64,000 nt of DNA from Candidatus Neomicrothrix sp. UBA2974 (GTDB lineage: Bacteria; Actinomycetota; Acidimicrobiia; Acidimicrobiales; MedAcidi-G1), in the NCBI GenBank assembly GCA_002348705.1, contig DEAU01000019.1, positions 57,592-121,591 on the forward strand. The letters are read 5' to 3'. Both the position numbers and the translations under genes were made by a program. The notes under the pieces were generated by a model. That model was not told the DNA's origin, did no database searches, and saw nothing but the letters and a program-made list of their open reading frames with translations. This document shows positions 1 to 7,429 of this stretch, piece after piece (the first letter of the stretch is position 1; every line of letters starts with the position of its first letter).

Positions 1-714
1 ACCAACCTCCTCCGCCACCAAAGCAAAGCCGTCGACTAACTCGGCGCCGATTGCCGCCAAGCCCCCGGCGAGGCCTCCTGCTGCTCCGGCCCGGACCATC
101 TTCGACACATCCGTGCCATGACGTTCAACGTAAACCTGGACAAGACGCTCCAGACGATTGGTCAGCATCCGAACCTGCGCAGGCGTCGCCCCCTTCTGTG
201 GGCCAAACACCGCGGCGGCATCGACGAATCGGGTCCGAACGTCGCAGGCGACCAAAAGTTCCACGCCCCGGTAGCGGTCAAGGGGGCCCATGGCCTTAAG
301 GGCACCAAATCCTCCGTCAGTAGTAGCCGATCCGCCGACGCCCACGATCACCCGACGGGCACCGGATTCCACGGCGTGGCGCAACAACTCACCGACGCCG
401 GCGGTGGTCGCGTCAAGCGGTCGGTTTTGGTCCGGTCCGCCAGCTAGCGCCAGACCAGCAACTTGGGCCATCTCAATTACGGCAGTACCCTCCGAAAGCC
501 GCCAGCCAACGTCAACGGGTTCACCGAGCGGTCCAATCACAGTGCTGATGCGGTCAGGCCCACCGAGCACATCTAGGAGTCCCTCACCACCATCTGCCAT
601 TGGTAATTCGGTGGTAGTTCCTCCATAGGCGGCAACCGCCCGGGACACGGCAGCAGCCACCTCCGCAGCCGAAGCAGTGCCACGGAACTTGTCTGGGGCG
701 GCCAGAACCCTCAA
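1..714 (-). CDS. glycerate kinase, partial (C-terminus cut by window edge)
   Basis: Glycerate 2-kinase of the GarK/GlxK family, which phosphorylates D-glycerate with ATP in the cytoplasm. The first 238 codons are in the window; the family is usually about 370-380 residues, so roughly the last third is missing. Visible signatures are the N-terminal VLAAPDKFRGTASAAEVAAA, the MADGGEG motif and the glycine-rich GVGGSATTDGG segment, followed by PLDRYRG and FGPQKGATPAQV. The start is a TTG (712-714) placed 6 nt after a GGAGGG Shine-Dalgarno sequence; the same frame has a stop just upstream, which is also the stop of the LytR_C gene, so the gene cannot extend much further. It follows the LytR_C gene by 45 nt and is probably cotranscribed. 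Family assignment is firm; the exact phosphorylation position (2- or 3-) is not. Confidence 0.9.
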   Translation of the reverse strand, partial: MRVLAAPDKFRGTASAAEVAAAVSRAVAAYGGTTTELPMADGGEGLLDVLGGPDRISTVIGPLGEPVDVGWRLSEGTAVIEMAQVAGLALAGGPDQNRPLDATTAGVGELLRHAVESGARRVIVGVGGSATTDGGFGALKAMGPLDRYRGVELLVACDVRTRFVDAAAVFGPQKGATPAQVRMLTNRLERLVQVYVERHGTDVSKMVRAGAAGGLAGGLAAIGAELVDGFALVAEEVG

Positions 715-759
715 CGATGACCCTCCAGTGGTCCGCGATCCGGCGGCGGCCGGACCCGG

Positions 760-1386
760 TCAGCCACCCTGGATGGCCAGATCGGATCCGAGGATGATGA
801 TGATGTCGGCGTTAGCCACTCGCTCCTCGGCATTGGCTGGCACAGCGAGGCCCCCTGCAGGGAACTGCTCAATGATGCTCGGGGCCTCGCCAAAGTGCTC
901 CTGAATGACCCGGGCATCACGTGCGTACCGGTTCTTGTAATAGATCCCGCTAACTGATGTCTTGTCGGCGTTGGCTGGCGACTCCATGGCCCAGCCCAAG
1001 GGGCTAAGCATGTCGGTGACCCTGCCGGCCGCGCCGGAGACACCGGAGCCATTGGCAACCAGCACCTTCACTTCGTTGGGAGCGTGGGTGGGCTCGGGCA
1101 TCGGCGGGGCGGTCGTCGTCGTAAGAGCCGTCGTGGGTGTGGCAGCCGCCGTGGTCGGTGTGACATCCGTGGACCCGGCATCGTTGGAGCCGGTATTACC
1201 CGCCGGCGCAGCAGTAGTCGAAGCGGGAGTGGCAGGAGCAGATGTCTGAGCGGACGGACTGGAATCGAGTCCCTTCCAGAGCATGACCAAGCCGACGATA
1301 ACCGCTACGGCAATGAGCAGGAAGGCCCGCGGTGCTGCCGCGGCGTTGCTCGGACCGAGACCACCGCGACTGCGGGCCGCACTCAT
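760..1386 (-). CDS. LytR_C-domain membrane protein (VirR-like)
   Basis: A 208-residue protein with a short basic N-terminus, one membrane helix (about residues 22-42), a Pro/Thr/Ala-rich linker (about 45-95) and a C-terminal LytR_C domain (about 105-205) opening with EVKVLVANGSGVSGAAGRV. Predicted topology places the LytR_C domain outside the membrane. LytR_C proteins are linked to cell-envelope integrity; M. tuberculosis VirR (Rv0431) has the same layout and is also paired with a DUF3263 gene (Rv0430). Here the pair overlaps by 4 nt (ATGA), which implies one transcript with translational coupling. No catalytic residues are expected. Function beyond envelope maintenance is inferred. Confidence 0.85.
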   Translation of the reverse strand: MSAARSRGGLGPSNAAAAPRAFLLIAVAVIVGLVMLWKGLDSSPSAQTSAPATPASTTAAPAGNTGSNDAGSTDVTPTTAAATPTTALTTTTAPPMPEPTHAPNEVKVLVANGSGVSGAAGRVTDMLSPLGWAMESPANADKTSVSGIYYKNRYARDARVIQEHFGEAPSIIEQFPAGGLAVPANAEERVANADIIIILGSDLAIQGG

Positions 1387-1712
1387 CTGGTGCCGTCTTC
1401 TTCAACCGCCGGAGGCTCGAGTCGAACCCGACGGCGGCGAGCCCGTTGACGTTGGATCCGGCGTACGACCAGCGGGTCATAGGCCATGGCCTCGGGATCG
1501 TCAAGCAGTTCACCAAGTAATTGGTAATAGCGGGTAGCCGACAGTTCGAAGAGCTCTCGGATTTGGACATCCTTCGGTGCGGTGGCCGTCCACCAGGATC
1601 GTTCGAAGTCCAGGATTTCTCGGTCTCGCTGAGTCAATGGCACGACCTGATGATCCTTCACCCCGGGGAGAGGTTCAAGTACCCCCCCGGTCCCATGGCA
1701 ATTCGCCCACAC
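1383..1712 (-). CDS. DUF3263 family small regulator-like protein
   Basis: A 109-residue protein of the actinobacterial DUF3263 family. The core is about residues 24-85, with the hallmark LTQRDREILDFERSWW, a helix-turn-helix-like stretch RELFELSATRYYQLLGELLD, and an Arg-rich end (RRIQRQRARRRR). The fold suggests DNA binding, but no target is known from the sequence. It is the first gene of the pair with the LytR_C protein, as in mycobacteria (Rv0430-Rv0431). The start at 1712 gives a 24-residue leader before the conserved core; an internal start is possible. Confidence 0.8.
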   Translation of the reverse strand: MWANCHGTGGVLEPLPGVKDHQVVPLTQRDREILDFERSWWTATAPKDVQIRELFELSATRYYQLLGELLDDPEAMAYDPLVVRRIQRQRARRRRVRLEPPAVEEDGTR

Positions 1713-1744
1713 AGGTGGTCGTGATTTCCTACCAAATGTGGGAA

Positions 1745-1764
1745 TAGGTCTCTTAAAAGACCTA
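1745..1764. repeat. 7-bp inverted repeat in divergent promoter region
   Basis: TAGGTCT (1745-1751) and AGACCTA (1758-1764) form a perfect dyad around CTTAAA. It lies in the 232-nt region between the divergent DUF3263 and PhyH genes. The size and symmetry suit a dimeric repressor site; a hairpin is also possible. No -10/-35 pair could be assigned with confidence around it. Confidence 0.4.
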
Positions 1765-1944
1765 CCAGATATTTTTCAGACCCCTCTGGAAATGGACCGT
1801 GTTTACCTGGATCAGCCATTTCTAGCGGAGATGTACCTGCACTTTCGCCCAGTGGATCTATTGGTCAAAGAGACCGCTATTTGGTCGTCTCAGTAGGGGT
1901 ATGCCCATCCCCAGCCAACTCCACCTTCGGTAGCGTTCGCAGTC

Positions 1945-2823
1945 ATGGAAGTGGCACCAATGAAGGTCCTCAACCCAGACCAGGTGGAACAGTTCGAGCG
2001 ACATGGATACCTGTTGCTCGAGAGTGCCCTAACCGCTAGTCAACTGGTACGCCTCCAGACCGTGCTAGAAGGTTGGGTCGAGGAGAGCCGGTCCCAGGAA
2101 GGTCCATACGGCAAGACGTTCGACGGCCGGCCCCGCTTCGATGTCGAGCCGGGTCATTCCGCCAGTGCCCCGGCACTGCGACGGGTGGCGTCACCAATTG
2201 AGGTGTCCAACGCCTACCTAGAGGTGATGCGAAACAACCACGCGCTGCATGCCGTGGCCCAATTGATTGGACCGAACCTGCGCTTTCGCGAGTCGAAGGT
2301 CAACTCGAAGCTTCCAGGCACGGCCACTCACCTGAAGTTTCACCAGGACCTTCCCTTCGGTCCTCTATCCAACGACGACCTCATCACGGTGCTGTTTCAC
2401 CTCGACGACGTCGGCCCCGAAAACGGACCGTTGGAGGTGGTACCGGGCAGCCACAAGGGCCCGTTATATGAGCACTGGCATGACGGGGTATTCACTGGGG
2501 CGGTCAGCGCCGAAGTTGCCGCATGGGCTCGCGACCAGGTGGTTACGTGCAGCGCACCAGCCGGCTCGGCATGGCTGATGGACGCCCGCCTGTTGCATGG
2601 CTCAGCACCTAACCTTTCGGACCGACCCCGTTCGTTGTTCATCGTCCAGTACTACGCCGAAGACGCTGTGCCGCTAACACCAAACCACCTCCCCAATCGG
2701 TTTGATGGCGAGTTGGTAGCCGGAGCAGCAACAGGCCGGGTGCGCTGTTCGGATTACGAGGTGTCTGAACCTGAGATGCCAACCGTGGCGTCGTTTTTCG
2801 CCGTACAGGCCGTCGGTGACTGA
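1945..2823 (+). CDS. phytanoyl-CoA dioxygenase (PhyH) family protein
   Basis: A 292-residue Fe(II)/2-oxoglutarate-dependent oxygenase of the PhyH family. The iron-binding facial triad is visible: HQD (His133, Asp135) in LKFHQDLPFG and the distal His218 in LLHGSAPN, with Arg229 (DRPRSLF) placed to bind 2-oxoglutarate. The segment GPLEVVPGSHKGPL is typical of the family. The substrate cannot be read from sequence, since PhyH proteins act on fatty acyl-CoAs, ectoine, secondary metabolites and others. ATG 1945 and ATG 1960 are both possible starts; the second gives MKVLNPDQVEQFERHGYLLL, the usual family beginning, and has a weak GGAAG upstream. It stands alone, divergent from the envelope pair and followed by an inverted repeat. 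Confidence 0.85.
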   Translation: MEVAPMKVLNPDQVEQFERHGYLLLESALTASQLVRLQTVLEGWVEESRSQEGPYGKTFDGRPRFDVEPGHSASAPALRRVASPIEVSNAYLEVMRNNHALHAVAQLIGPNLRFRESKVNSKLPGTATHLKFHQDLPFGPLSNDDLITVLFHLDDVGPENGPLEVVPGSHKGPLYEHWHDGVFTGAVSAEVAAWARDQVVTCSAPAGSAWLMDARLLHGSAPNLSDRPRSLFIVQYYAEDAVPLTPNHLPNRFDGELVAGAATGRVRCSDYEVSEPEMPTVASFFAVQAVGD

Positions 2824-2831
2824 GACTGAAT

Positions 2832-2884
2832 CACGATCTGTAGAGACCGTTAGCCTCGTGGGAGTGTTCGGTCTACAGATCGTG
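2832..2884. repeat. long imperfect inverted repeat (probable terminator) before tRNA-Thr
   Basis: The arm 2832-2849 pairs with 2869-2884: 16 base pairs with a 2-nt bulge (extra GA in the left arm) and a 19-nt loop. It starts 9 nt after the PhyH stop and ends 12 nt before tRNA-Thr. Most likely it ends PhyH transcription, although no U-tract follows. It could also act in processing of the tRNA leader. Confidence 0.6.
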
Positions 2885-2896
2885 CCCCTTGGTCTC

Positions 2897-2970
2897 GCCC
2901 GGGTAGCTCAGTTGGTCAGAGCAGGCGCCTTGTAAGCGTCAGGTCGTCGGTTCGAATCCGACCCCGGGCT
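2897..2970 (+). tRNA. tRNA-Thr (anticodon TGT)
   Basis: A complete cloverleaf of 74 nt: acceptor GCCCGGG/CCCGGGC, D-arm GCTC-AGTTGGTCA-GAGC, anticodon stem GGCGC/GCGTC (one G-T pair) with loop CTTGTAA, so anticodon TGT, and T-arm GTCGG-TTCGAAT-CCGAC. The CCA end is not encoded (T discriminator followed by CAAA). It reads ACA/ACG threonine codons. A second threonine tRNA with anticodon CGT lies at 23504-23576. Confidence 0.97.
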
Positions 2971-3015
2971 CAAATTTCCGCAGCCCAGTCAGGTCCGTGC
3001 AATGCTTACGGCCCC

Positions 3016-3053
3016 GGCGGGGAGAAAGGTCTCCGCCACTGGCTGGAGGAGTC
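3016..3053 (+). promoter_or_regulatory. leader hairpin with Shine-Dalgarno, copy 1
   Basis: An 8-bp stem (3016-3023 with 3030-3037, one G-T pair) lies just before the Shine-Dalgarno GGAGGAG (3045-3051) of the first membrane paralogue. Bases 3032-3053 are identical to 3812-3833 ahead of the second paralogue, where a shorter stem forms. This is either a duplicated leftover or a shared translation-control element. Confidence 0.4.
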
Positions 3054-3056
3054 CCC

Positions 3057-3674
3057 TTGCAACGCTTCATAGAACGCTTCGGTGCCCTTTTTGGTGCCGC
3101 TTCGATCATCGGCATCATCATCACATTTGCCATTGAAGGCGATCCACCGGATGTGTCCGATAAGACTGTCGAGCAGATCGTCGCTCACTGGGTAGACCTG
3201 GGTGACGGAGCCTGGTTCGCCATGTGGTTGGGGATCCTCGTGGGGATTCTGATGCTGCTCTGGGGACTGTGGACCAGTAACGCCCTCCGGCAACGGGGGG
3301 TAACCATCCTGACCCCCGCCGTTGCAGTGGGCAGCGTTTTGATCGCCATCGGCATCGCCATGGACTCCGCCTCCCGGCTGGCTCTCCTCGACGCCGCCGA
3401 ACACATGCCCACCGCTGCAGTGGTCGCGGTCAGCGCCATGCTCCAGTACCTGTGGCTGCCATTCCTTTTTGGCATGTTCCTTATCACGATCGGCGTGAGC
3501 GCCTCGGCGAAGCAGACGGGCCTCATCCCCTCGTGGCTCGCCTGGGTCGGCTATGCGACGGCGCTCATCCTCGTGATCCCCCACCCCATATCCTTCATCG
3601 GCTTCCCGGTATTCGCCATCTGGGTGCTGCTCTCCAGCGTCATCATGTTCCGTAGGACGGGCGCAACAACCTAA
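3057..3674 (+). CDS. multi-pass membrane protein of unknown function, paralogue 1
   Basis: A 205-residue very hydrophobic protein with about six membrane segments and no recognised catalytic motif. The TTG at 3057 is chosen because it follows GGAGGAG at a proper distance and because the neighbouring paralogue starts at the same point with ATG (QRFIERFGALFGA in both). The two proteins are most alike at the N-terminus and near the fifth helix (ASAKQTGLIPSWL, then W-GYA). The loop after the first helix is acidic. I do not recognise the family with certainty; it resembles small DUF4386-like integral membrane proteins. It forms a tandem pair with the next gene and follows tRNA-Thr on the same strand. 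Confidence 0.75.
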   Translation: MQRFIERFGALFGAASIIGIIITFAIEGDPPDVSDKTVEQIVAHWVDLGDGAWFAMWLGILVGILMLLWGLWTSNALRQRGVTILTPAVAVGSVLIAIGIAMDSASRLALLDAAEHMPTAAVVAVSAMLQYLWLPFLFGMFLITIGVSASAKQTGLIPSWLAWVGYATALILVIPHPISFIGFPVFAIWVLLSSVIMFRRTGATT

Positions 3675-3690
3675 CTCCCGGCACCGGACG

Positions 3691-3710
3691 CGGGCTCGCG
3701 GGCTCGCGGG
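3691..3710. repeat. short tandem repeat, 8-bp period
   Basis: The motif CGGGCTCG is repeated twice and followed by a partial third copy, between the stop of paralogue 1 and the leader of paralogue 2. It is GC-rich and probably only a slippage product within the intergenic spacer. Confidence 0.6.
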
Positions 3711-3795
3711 CACCACCGCTCGCGGGTCCGCTCTGTCCGGCGGATACTGGCAGATCCCCCCCAATTCGCGAAAACTGCGCGATGCTGCTAGTTCA

Positions 3796-3833
3796 GGCGG
3801 GGAAGCAGGTATCCGCCACTGGCTGGAGGAGTC
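3796..3833 (+). promoter_or_regulatory. leader hairpin with Shine-Dalgarno, copy 2
   Basis: A 6-bp stem (3796-3801 with 3812-3817, one G-T pair) precedes the Shine-Dalgarno GGAGGAG of the second membrane paralogue. The downstream arm and the ribosome site are identical to copy 1; the loop and upstream flank differ. This argues for duplication of gene plus leader, followed by drift outside this element. Confidence 0.4.
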
Positions 3834-3838
3834 TCCAC

Positions 3839-4459
3839 ATGCAACGTTTCATCGAACGCTTTGGTGCTCTTTTTGGGGCCTTCTCCATGCTCGTCGGCAT
3901 GATCGGATGGCTGGTCATCGGAGATGAGCCGCCGTCGATTGCCGATACCTCTGCCGCTGAGGTTGTCGCCCACCAAGTGGACTCGTCGGACTCGCTGTTC
4001 TTCGGCGGGTGGCTACTGCTTGTTCTGGGTGTCGTGACCCTCTTTTTCGGGGTATGGCTCAGCGCCGCCATGCGCGACCGAGGGGCGACTTTGCTGGCCT
4101 CTGGTGCCGCCCTGGGTGCTGTAATGATCGCCGTCGGCCAAGCGATCGACGGCACCATGAATATCATCCTCGGCGACGCCGCCGAGACCCTCCCCGAGGC
4201 CACAGTCGTGACGCTCAGCGGCATCACCGAGTACCTGGCCTGGCCCTACGTTATGGGGGGCATCATGATCATGGTTTGCGTGGGGGCCAGCGCGAAGCAG
4301 ACCGGACTAATCCCATCGTGGTTGGTTTGGATCGGCTACGCGGCGGCCGTCGTGATCCTCATTCCCGCCGAGGTCGCGTTCATCGGATTCTTAGTCATGC
4401 TGCTCTGGATGGTGGTCGGCGGTATCGCCATGTTCCGTAAAGCGGGCGCAGCGGCCTGA
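3839..4459 (+). CDS. multi-pass membrane protein of unknown function, paralogue 2
   Basis: A 206-residue integral membrane protein, about six hydrophobic segments, clearly paralogous to the gene just upstream. Identical blocks include QRFIERFGALFGA at the N-terminus and ASAKQTGLIPSWL near the C-terminus, and both end in MFR plus a short polar tail. ATG 3839 lies 9 nt after GGAGGAG. A strong 40-bp hairpin follows the stop, so transcription of the pair probably ends there. There is no functional motif to name a substrate; transport, sensing or a structural role are all open. Confidence 0.75.
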   Translation: MQRFIERFGALFGAFSMLVGMIGWLVIGDEPPSIADTSAAEVVAHQVDSSDSLFFGGWLLLVLGVVTLFFGVWLSAAMRDRGATLLASGAALGAVMIAVGQAIDGTMNIILGDAAETLPEATVVTLSGITEYLAWPYVMGGIMIMVCVGASAKQTGLIPSWLVWIGYAAAVVILIPAEVAFIGFLVMLLWMVVGGIAMFRKAGAAA

Positions 4460-4473
4460 CCCTCATTGCCGTA

Positions 4474-4513
4474 GGAGTAGATCCGCGGGCGCTGGCGCCC
4501 GCGGATCTACTCC
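4474..4513. terminator. 40-bp perfect hairpin between convergent genes
   Basis: Two 19-nt arms (4474-4492 and 4495-4513) are perfect inverted repeats around TG; in practice the stem is about 18 bp with a four-base loop. It sits between the plus-strand membrane gene (stop 4459) and the minus-strand rlmB (stop 4548), so it can terminate both directions. No U-tract is present on either side. Confidence 0.85.
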
Positions 4514-4547
4514 GCCCGGCTCGGACAGGTCCAGTCCACGGCTGGAA

Positions 4548-5498
4548 TCAGGTGCGATGACGGGCAACTTCGAAAAGGGCGACAGCGGCGGCGGCTGACA
4601 CGTTGAGCGAGCCGAGTACGCCGACGAGCGGGATGTGGGCCATGGCGTCGCAGCGCTCCCGCACCAACCGCGAGAGGCCGGCCCCCTCGGCTCCCATGAC
4701 CAATGCAACCGGCTGGTCGGCCACCGTCAGACGGTGGATGGCTGTCTCGCCGCCGGCATCCAGGCCCACCGACCACACGCCTGCCGACGAGAGGCGCCCT
4801 AGTGCCTTGGGTAGGCCGGCCACCCGAGTCATCCGCAGGTGCTCGATAGCTCCGGCTGCCGACTTGGCCACCGTGGCCGTGACCCCGACGGCCCGGTGGC
4901 GTGGCAGGACAACGCCGGTCACCCCGGCGCACTCCGCGGAGCGAAGGATGGCCCCGAGGTTGCCGGGGTCAGTTACCCCATCGAGTAGAAGCAAGAACGG
5001 GTCACGTCCCGCAGCATCGGGGACAAGCAGGTCCTCGAATTCGAATTCCTTAAGCGGCTGAGCAAGAGCGATTACGCCCTGAGGAGCATCGGTGCGGGCC
5101 AGATTCTCGAACCGATTACGAGACACCTCCCGCAGGGTCACCTTGGCTTCGTCAGCTAGGTCAATGATGTCGTCAAGGATGGGTGCCGGGTCGAGGTCAC
5201 CGGCTAGCACTACCTCGCGGGTCCGTCGTGTCCCTGCCAGCAGTAGCTCGCGGACTGCTTGGCGGCCTTCCACCTGGTCGCCACCCAATCCCTTCTGCGA
5301 GCCCGAGGCGTTACCCCGGTTGCCGCGCGGCGTCGTGCCCCGCTGGCTCTCTCGGTTACCCGACCGGCCACCGGAGCCTCGTCGGGACGGGCCACCTCGC
5401 CCCCCTTTGCCGACACCCTGTCTGGCTTGAGTGGGCTGGCCCTGACCACGACCGCCACCTTTGCTACCTGGACTGCGGACACCCTTCGGGGGACTCAC
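4548..5498 (-). CDS. rlmB: TrmH-family 23S rRNA 2'-O-methyltransferase (RlmB-like)
   Basis: A 316-residue SpoU/TrmH (SPOUT) methyltransferase, probably methylating the ribose of G2251 in 23S rRNA with S-adenosylmethionine. Residues 1-75 are a Gly/Arg/Ser/Gln-rich basic low-complexity tail, then a substrate-binding domain (about 78-150, EGRQAVRELLLAG) and the SPOUT knot: DGVTDPGNLGAILRSAECAG, LVMGAEGAGLSRLVRERCD, and the C-terminal GSLNVSAAAAVALFEVAR. All three TrmH motifs are intact. It overlaps ispF by 4 nt, the same ispD-ispF-rlmB neighbourhood as in mycobacteria. The long basic tail is the odd feature and may help RNA contact. Confidence 0.92.
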   Translation of the reverse strand: MSPPKGVRSPGSKGGGRGQGQPTQARQGVGKGGRGGPSRRGSGGRSGNRESQRGTTPRGNRGNASGSQKGLGGDQVEGRQAVRELLLAGTRRTREVVLAGDLDPAPILDDIIDLADEAKVTLREVSRNRFENLARTDAPQGVIALAQPLKEFEFEDLLVPDAAGRDPFLLLLDGVTDPGNLGAILRSAECAGVTGVVLPRHRAVGVTATVAKSAAGAIEHLRMTRVAGLPKALGRLSSAGVWSVGLDAGGETAIHRLTVADQPVALVMGAEGAGLSRLVRERCDAMAHIPLVGVLGSLNVSAAAAVALFEVARHRT

Positions 5499-5995
5499 AC
5501 TTCACCACCATTTGAACGGACGAGCAGGGCCACGGCGAAGCAGGCCAGGCCCTCGTGGCGACCGAGGGCTCCTAGCCCCTCGGCCCGCTTTCCCTTGACG
5601 GTGACCGGACCGCCCACCGCTTCCGAAAGCGTGGTTTGCATCTCGGCGCGCTTCGAAGCTAGTTGTGGGGCCTCGAGCACCACGGTGCTGTCGACATTGG
5701 CCACTGTCCAACCTGCAGCACGCACGGCAGCCGCCGCGTCAGCCAGAAGTGCAATTGAGTTGACCCCGCCGAGGGCTGAATCGGTGTCGGGATAGCGTTG
5801 GCCAATATCGGCCAGGCCGGCGGCCCCCAGCAGAGCGTCGGCCACGGCATGCGCTACAGCGTCGGCGTCACTGTGCCCGGCTAGGCCTGGCCCCTCAAGA
5901 GTCACCCCTCCCAGTACCAGAATACGGTCGGGATCGTCGCTGAACGGGTGGATATCAAATCCCTGACCGACCCGCAGTTCCGGCCAATCAGCCAT
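5495..5995 (-). CDS. ispF: 2-C-methyl-D-erythritol 2,4-cyclodiphosphate synthase
   Basis: IspF, the MEP-pathway enzyme that cyclises CDP-ME 2-phosphate to MEcPP with release of CMP. The metal site is visible as Asp14, His16 (GFDIHPF) and His49 (DADAVAHAVAD), with the GHSDAD and DIGQRYPDTD motifs. ATG 5995 gives 166 residues, the normal size, and has GGAGG 7 nt upstream; the upstream in-frame start at 6022 lacks this. It overlaps the end of ispD by 8 nt and the start of rlmB by 4 nt, so the three genes form one coupled operon. Confidence 0.97.
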   Translation of the reverse strand: MADWPELRVGQGFDIHPFSDDPDRILVLGGVTLEGPGLAGHSDADAVAHAVADALLGAAGLADIGQRYPDTDSALGGVNSIALLADAAAAVRAAGWTVANVDSTVVLEAPQLASKRAEMQTTLSEAVGGPVTVKGKRAEGLGALGRHEGLACFAVALLVRSNGGEV

Positions 5996-6653
5996 GGTCA
6001 CCACCTCCTCTATCCACAACACCGAGCGCCCCGCCAGCCAAGACCAGGTCGATCGGTCGGGTGATCTTCAAGTTTGCCGCCTCGCCGTCCACGATCACCA
6101 CCGTGCCACCGGCCGCCTCGACCAGCGTTGCGTCGTCGCTGGCGTCATCACATCCAACGTGGGCGGACCGTAGACGGTCAGCTCGAAATCCTTGGGGAGT
6201 CTGCACGGCGATCAGGCCGCCACGATCGACTACCGAACCGTCAGTTGCTCTAAGTGAGTCGGCTACCGGCACCCCAGGAACCACCGCATCAGCCCCTGCC
6301 CGCACGGCAGCAACTACTCGGGCAAACAGAGCAGCGGACGCCAGAGGTCTTGCACCATCATGGATCAGGACAATTTCAGCATCGTGTGGGACCGCTGCCA
6401 GACCGGACCGAACCGACGCCGACCGGGTCGCGCCTCCGTTGACCACGGCAGCCACACCGTCAAGACCCTCTAGCAGGATTAGGGCTTCGGTCCGTTTATT
6501 GGCAGCGACAACTACCACCACACCATCTGATGCCTGCGCTGCCGCAGACACGCTATGAGCGACCACAGGACGACCACCTAGGTCGGCCACCTGTTTGTCA
6601 CCGCCAAATCTTTCGCCCCGGCCGGCTGCCACCACGACCGTCCAAACACTCAT
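5988..6653 (-). CDS. ispD: 2-C-methyl-D-erythritol 4-phosphate cytidylyltransferase
   Basis: IspD (221 residues) transfers CMP from CTP to methylerythritol 4-phosphate, the third step of the MEP isoprenoid pathway. The CTP loop VVVAAGRGERFGGDKQ (residues 5-20) contains the catalytic Arg and Lys; LIHDGARPLAS, GVPVADSLR, VQTPQGF and DDATLVEAAGG are all present. The start has AGGAGG 7 nt upstream. It heads the ispD-ispF-rlmB operon and diverges from the Crp-family gene. In many actinobacteria carD sits directly upstream; it is not here. Confidence 0.97.
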   Translation of the reverse strand: MSVWTVVVAAGRGERFGGDKQVADLGGRPVVAHSVSAAAQASDGVVVVVAANKRTEALILLEGLDGVAAVVNGGATRSASVRSGLAAVPHDAEIVLIHDGARPLASAALFARVVAAVRAGADAVVPGVPVADSLRATDGSVVDRGGLIAVQTPQGFRADRLRSAHVGCDDASDDATLVEAAGGTVVIVDGEAANLKITRPIDLVLAGGALGVVDRGGGDHG

Positions 6654-6750
6654 TGCACACCTCCTAGCCAGGTTGGAAAACCGCTCGTCACCCGGGCTTC
6701 GCCAAGACGAGTCACAGTTGCCGATACCGGTGGGTCCTGTCGCACCTCAC

Positions 6751-6756
6751 TAGCAT
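6751..6756 (+). promoter_or_regulatory. candidate -10 element for the Crp-family gene
   Basis: TAGCAT, 11 nt before the ATG of the Crp-family regulator, resembles TATAAT. It would give a transcript with almost no leader, which is common in actinobacteria. No convincing -35 box was found, and the 114-nt divergent region also serves ispD. Confidence 0.3.
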
Positions 6757-6767
6757 GGCCAATCGGC

Positions 6768-7427
6768 ATGCCGGACTCCACGCTCTTTCACGAAACGACG
6801 CTTTTTGCGAGCCTTGACAACCAGGCCTTGGAGGCAATCGTCTCGGCCGGTCAGGACCTCCAACTGAACCGTGGCGACGTCCTTTTCCGTGAAGGCGAAA
6901 CACCAGACGAGCTTTTCGTGGTGGTGTCAGGACGAATCGCTATCGCCAACAAATCGATCGACGGACGCGAGTCGATGGTGGCGCTCATGGAAGAAGGCGA
7001 TCTGTTTGGCGAGATGGGCTTGTTTGACGGACGTGGACGTTCGGCGGAAGCCAGGGCGCTTGAGACCTCGGTAGTCACCGCAGTGCCGTACGGGCCAGTG
7101 CGGGCCGTCTACGAGAACGACCCCTCCCTCCTCTGGAAAGTTGTCGACATGCTGGCCGGACGGCTACGGACCATGGACGCCGCCCTTGCTGACTCGGTCT
7201 TCCTAGACGTGACCGGACGCACCGCCAAGCGCCTCCTCGAACTGGCTGGCGTGGACGATGAATTCTCATTACCTATCACACAGGAGGAGTTGGCCGGTAT
7301 GGTCGGGGCCTCACGCGAGCGGGTCAATAAGGCCATCGCCTCGTTCATCCGGTTAGGTTGGATCGAGCAGATCGACCGCACTTACCGCATCACCAACCGC
7401 GAACAACTCACGATCCGATCCCGCTAG
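6768..7427 (+). CDS. Crp/Fnr-family transcriptional regulator
   Basis: A 219-residue regulator with an N-terminal cyclic-nucleotide-binding beta-barrel (about 10-115), a dimer helix (about 120-140) and a C-terminal winged HTH (about 145-210, ITQEELAGMVGASRERVNKA as recognition region). The phosphate-binding cassette FGEMGLFDGRGRSAEARA keeps Glu82 and Arg91-Ser92, the residues that contact cAMP in true CRPs. Length and layout match actinobacterial Crp/GlxR. No Fnr-type cysteines are present, so an iron-sulphur sensor is unlikely. It is transcribed alone, divergent from ispD. No obvious TGTGA-N6-TCACA site was seen near its own promoter. Confidence 0.9.
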   Translation: MPDSTLFHETTLFASLDNQALEAIVSAGQDLQLNRGDVLFREGETPDELFVVVSGRIAIANKSIDGRESMVALMEEGDLFGEMGLFDGRGRSAEARALETSVVTAVPYGPVRAVYENDPSLLWKVVDMLAGRLRTMDAALADSVFLDVTGRTAKRLLELAGVDDEFSLPITQEELAGMVGASRERVNKAIASFIRLGWIEQIDRTYRITNREQLTIRSR

Positions 7428-7429
7428 TC

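Noticed and set aside
3016..3053. Cobalamin-type riboswitch ahead of the membrane paralogues
   Set aside because: The bases GCCACTG resemble part of a B12 box, but the element is far too short and other conserved boxes are missing.
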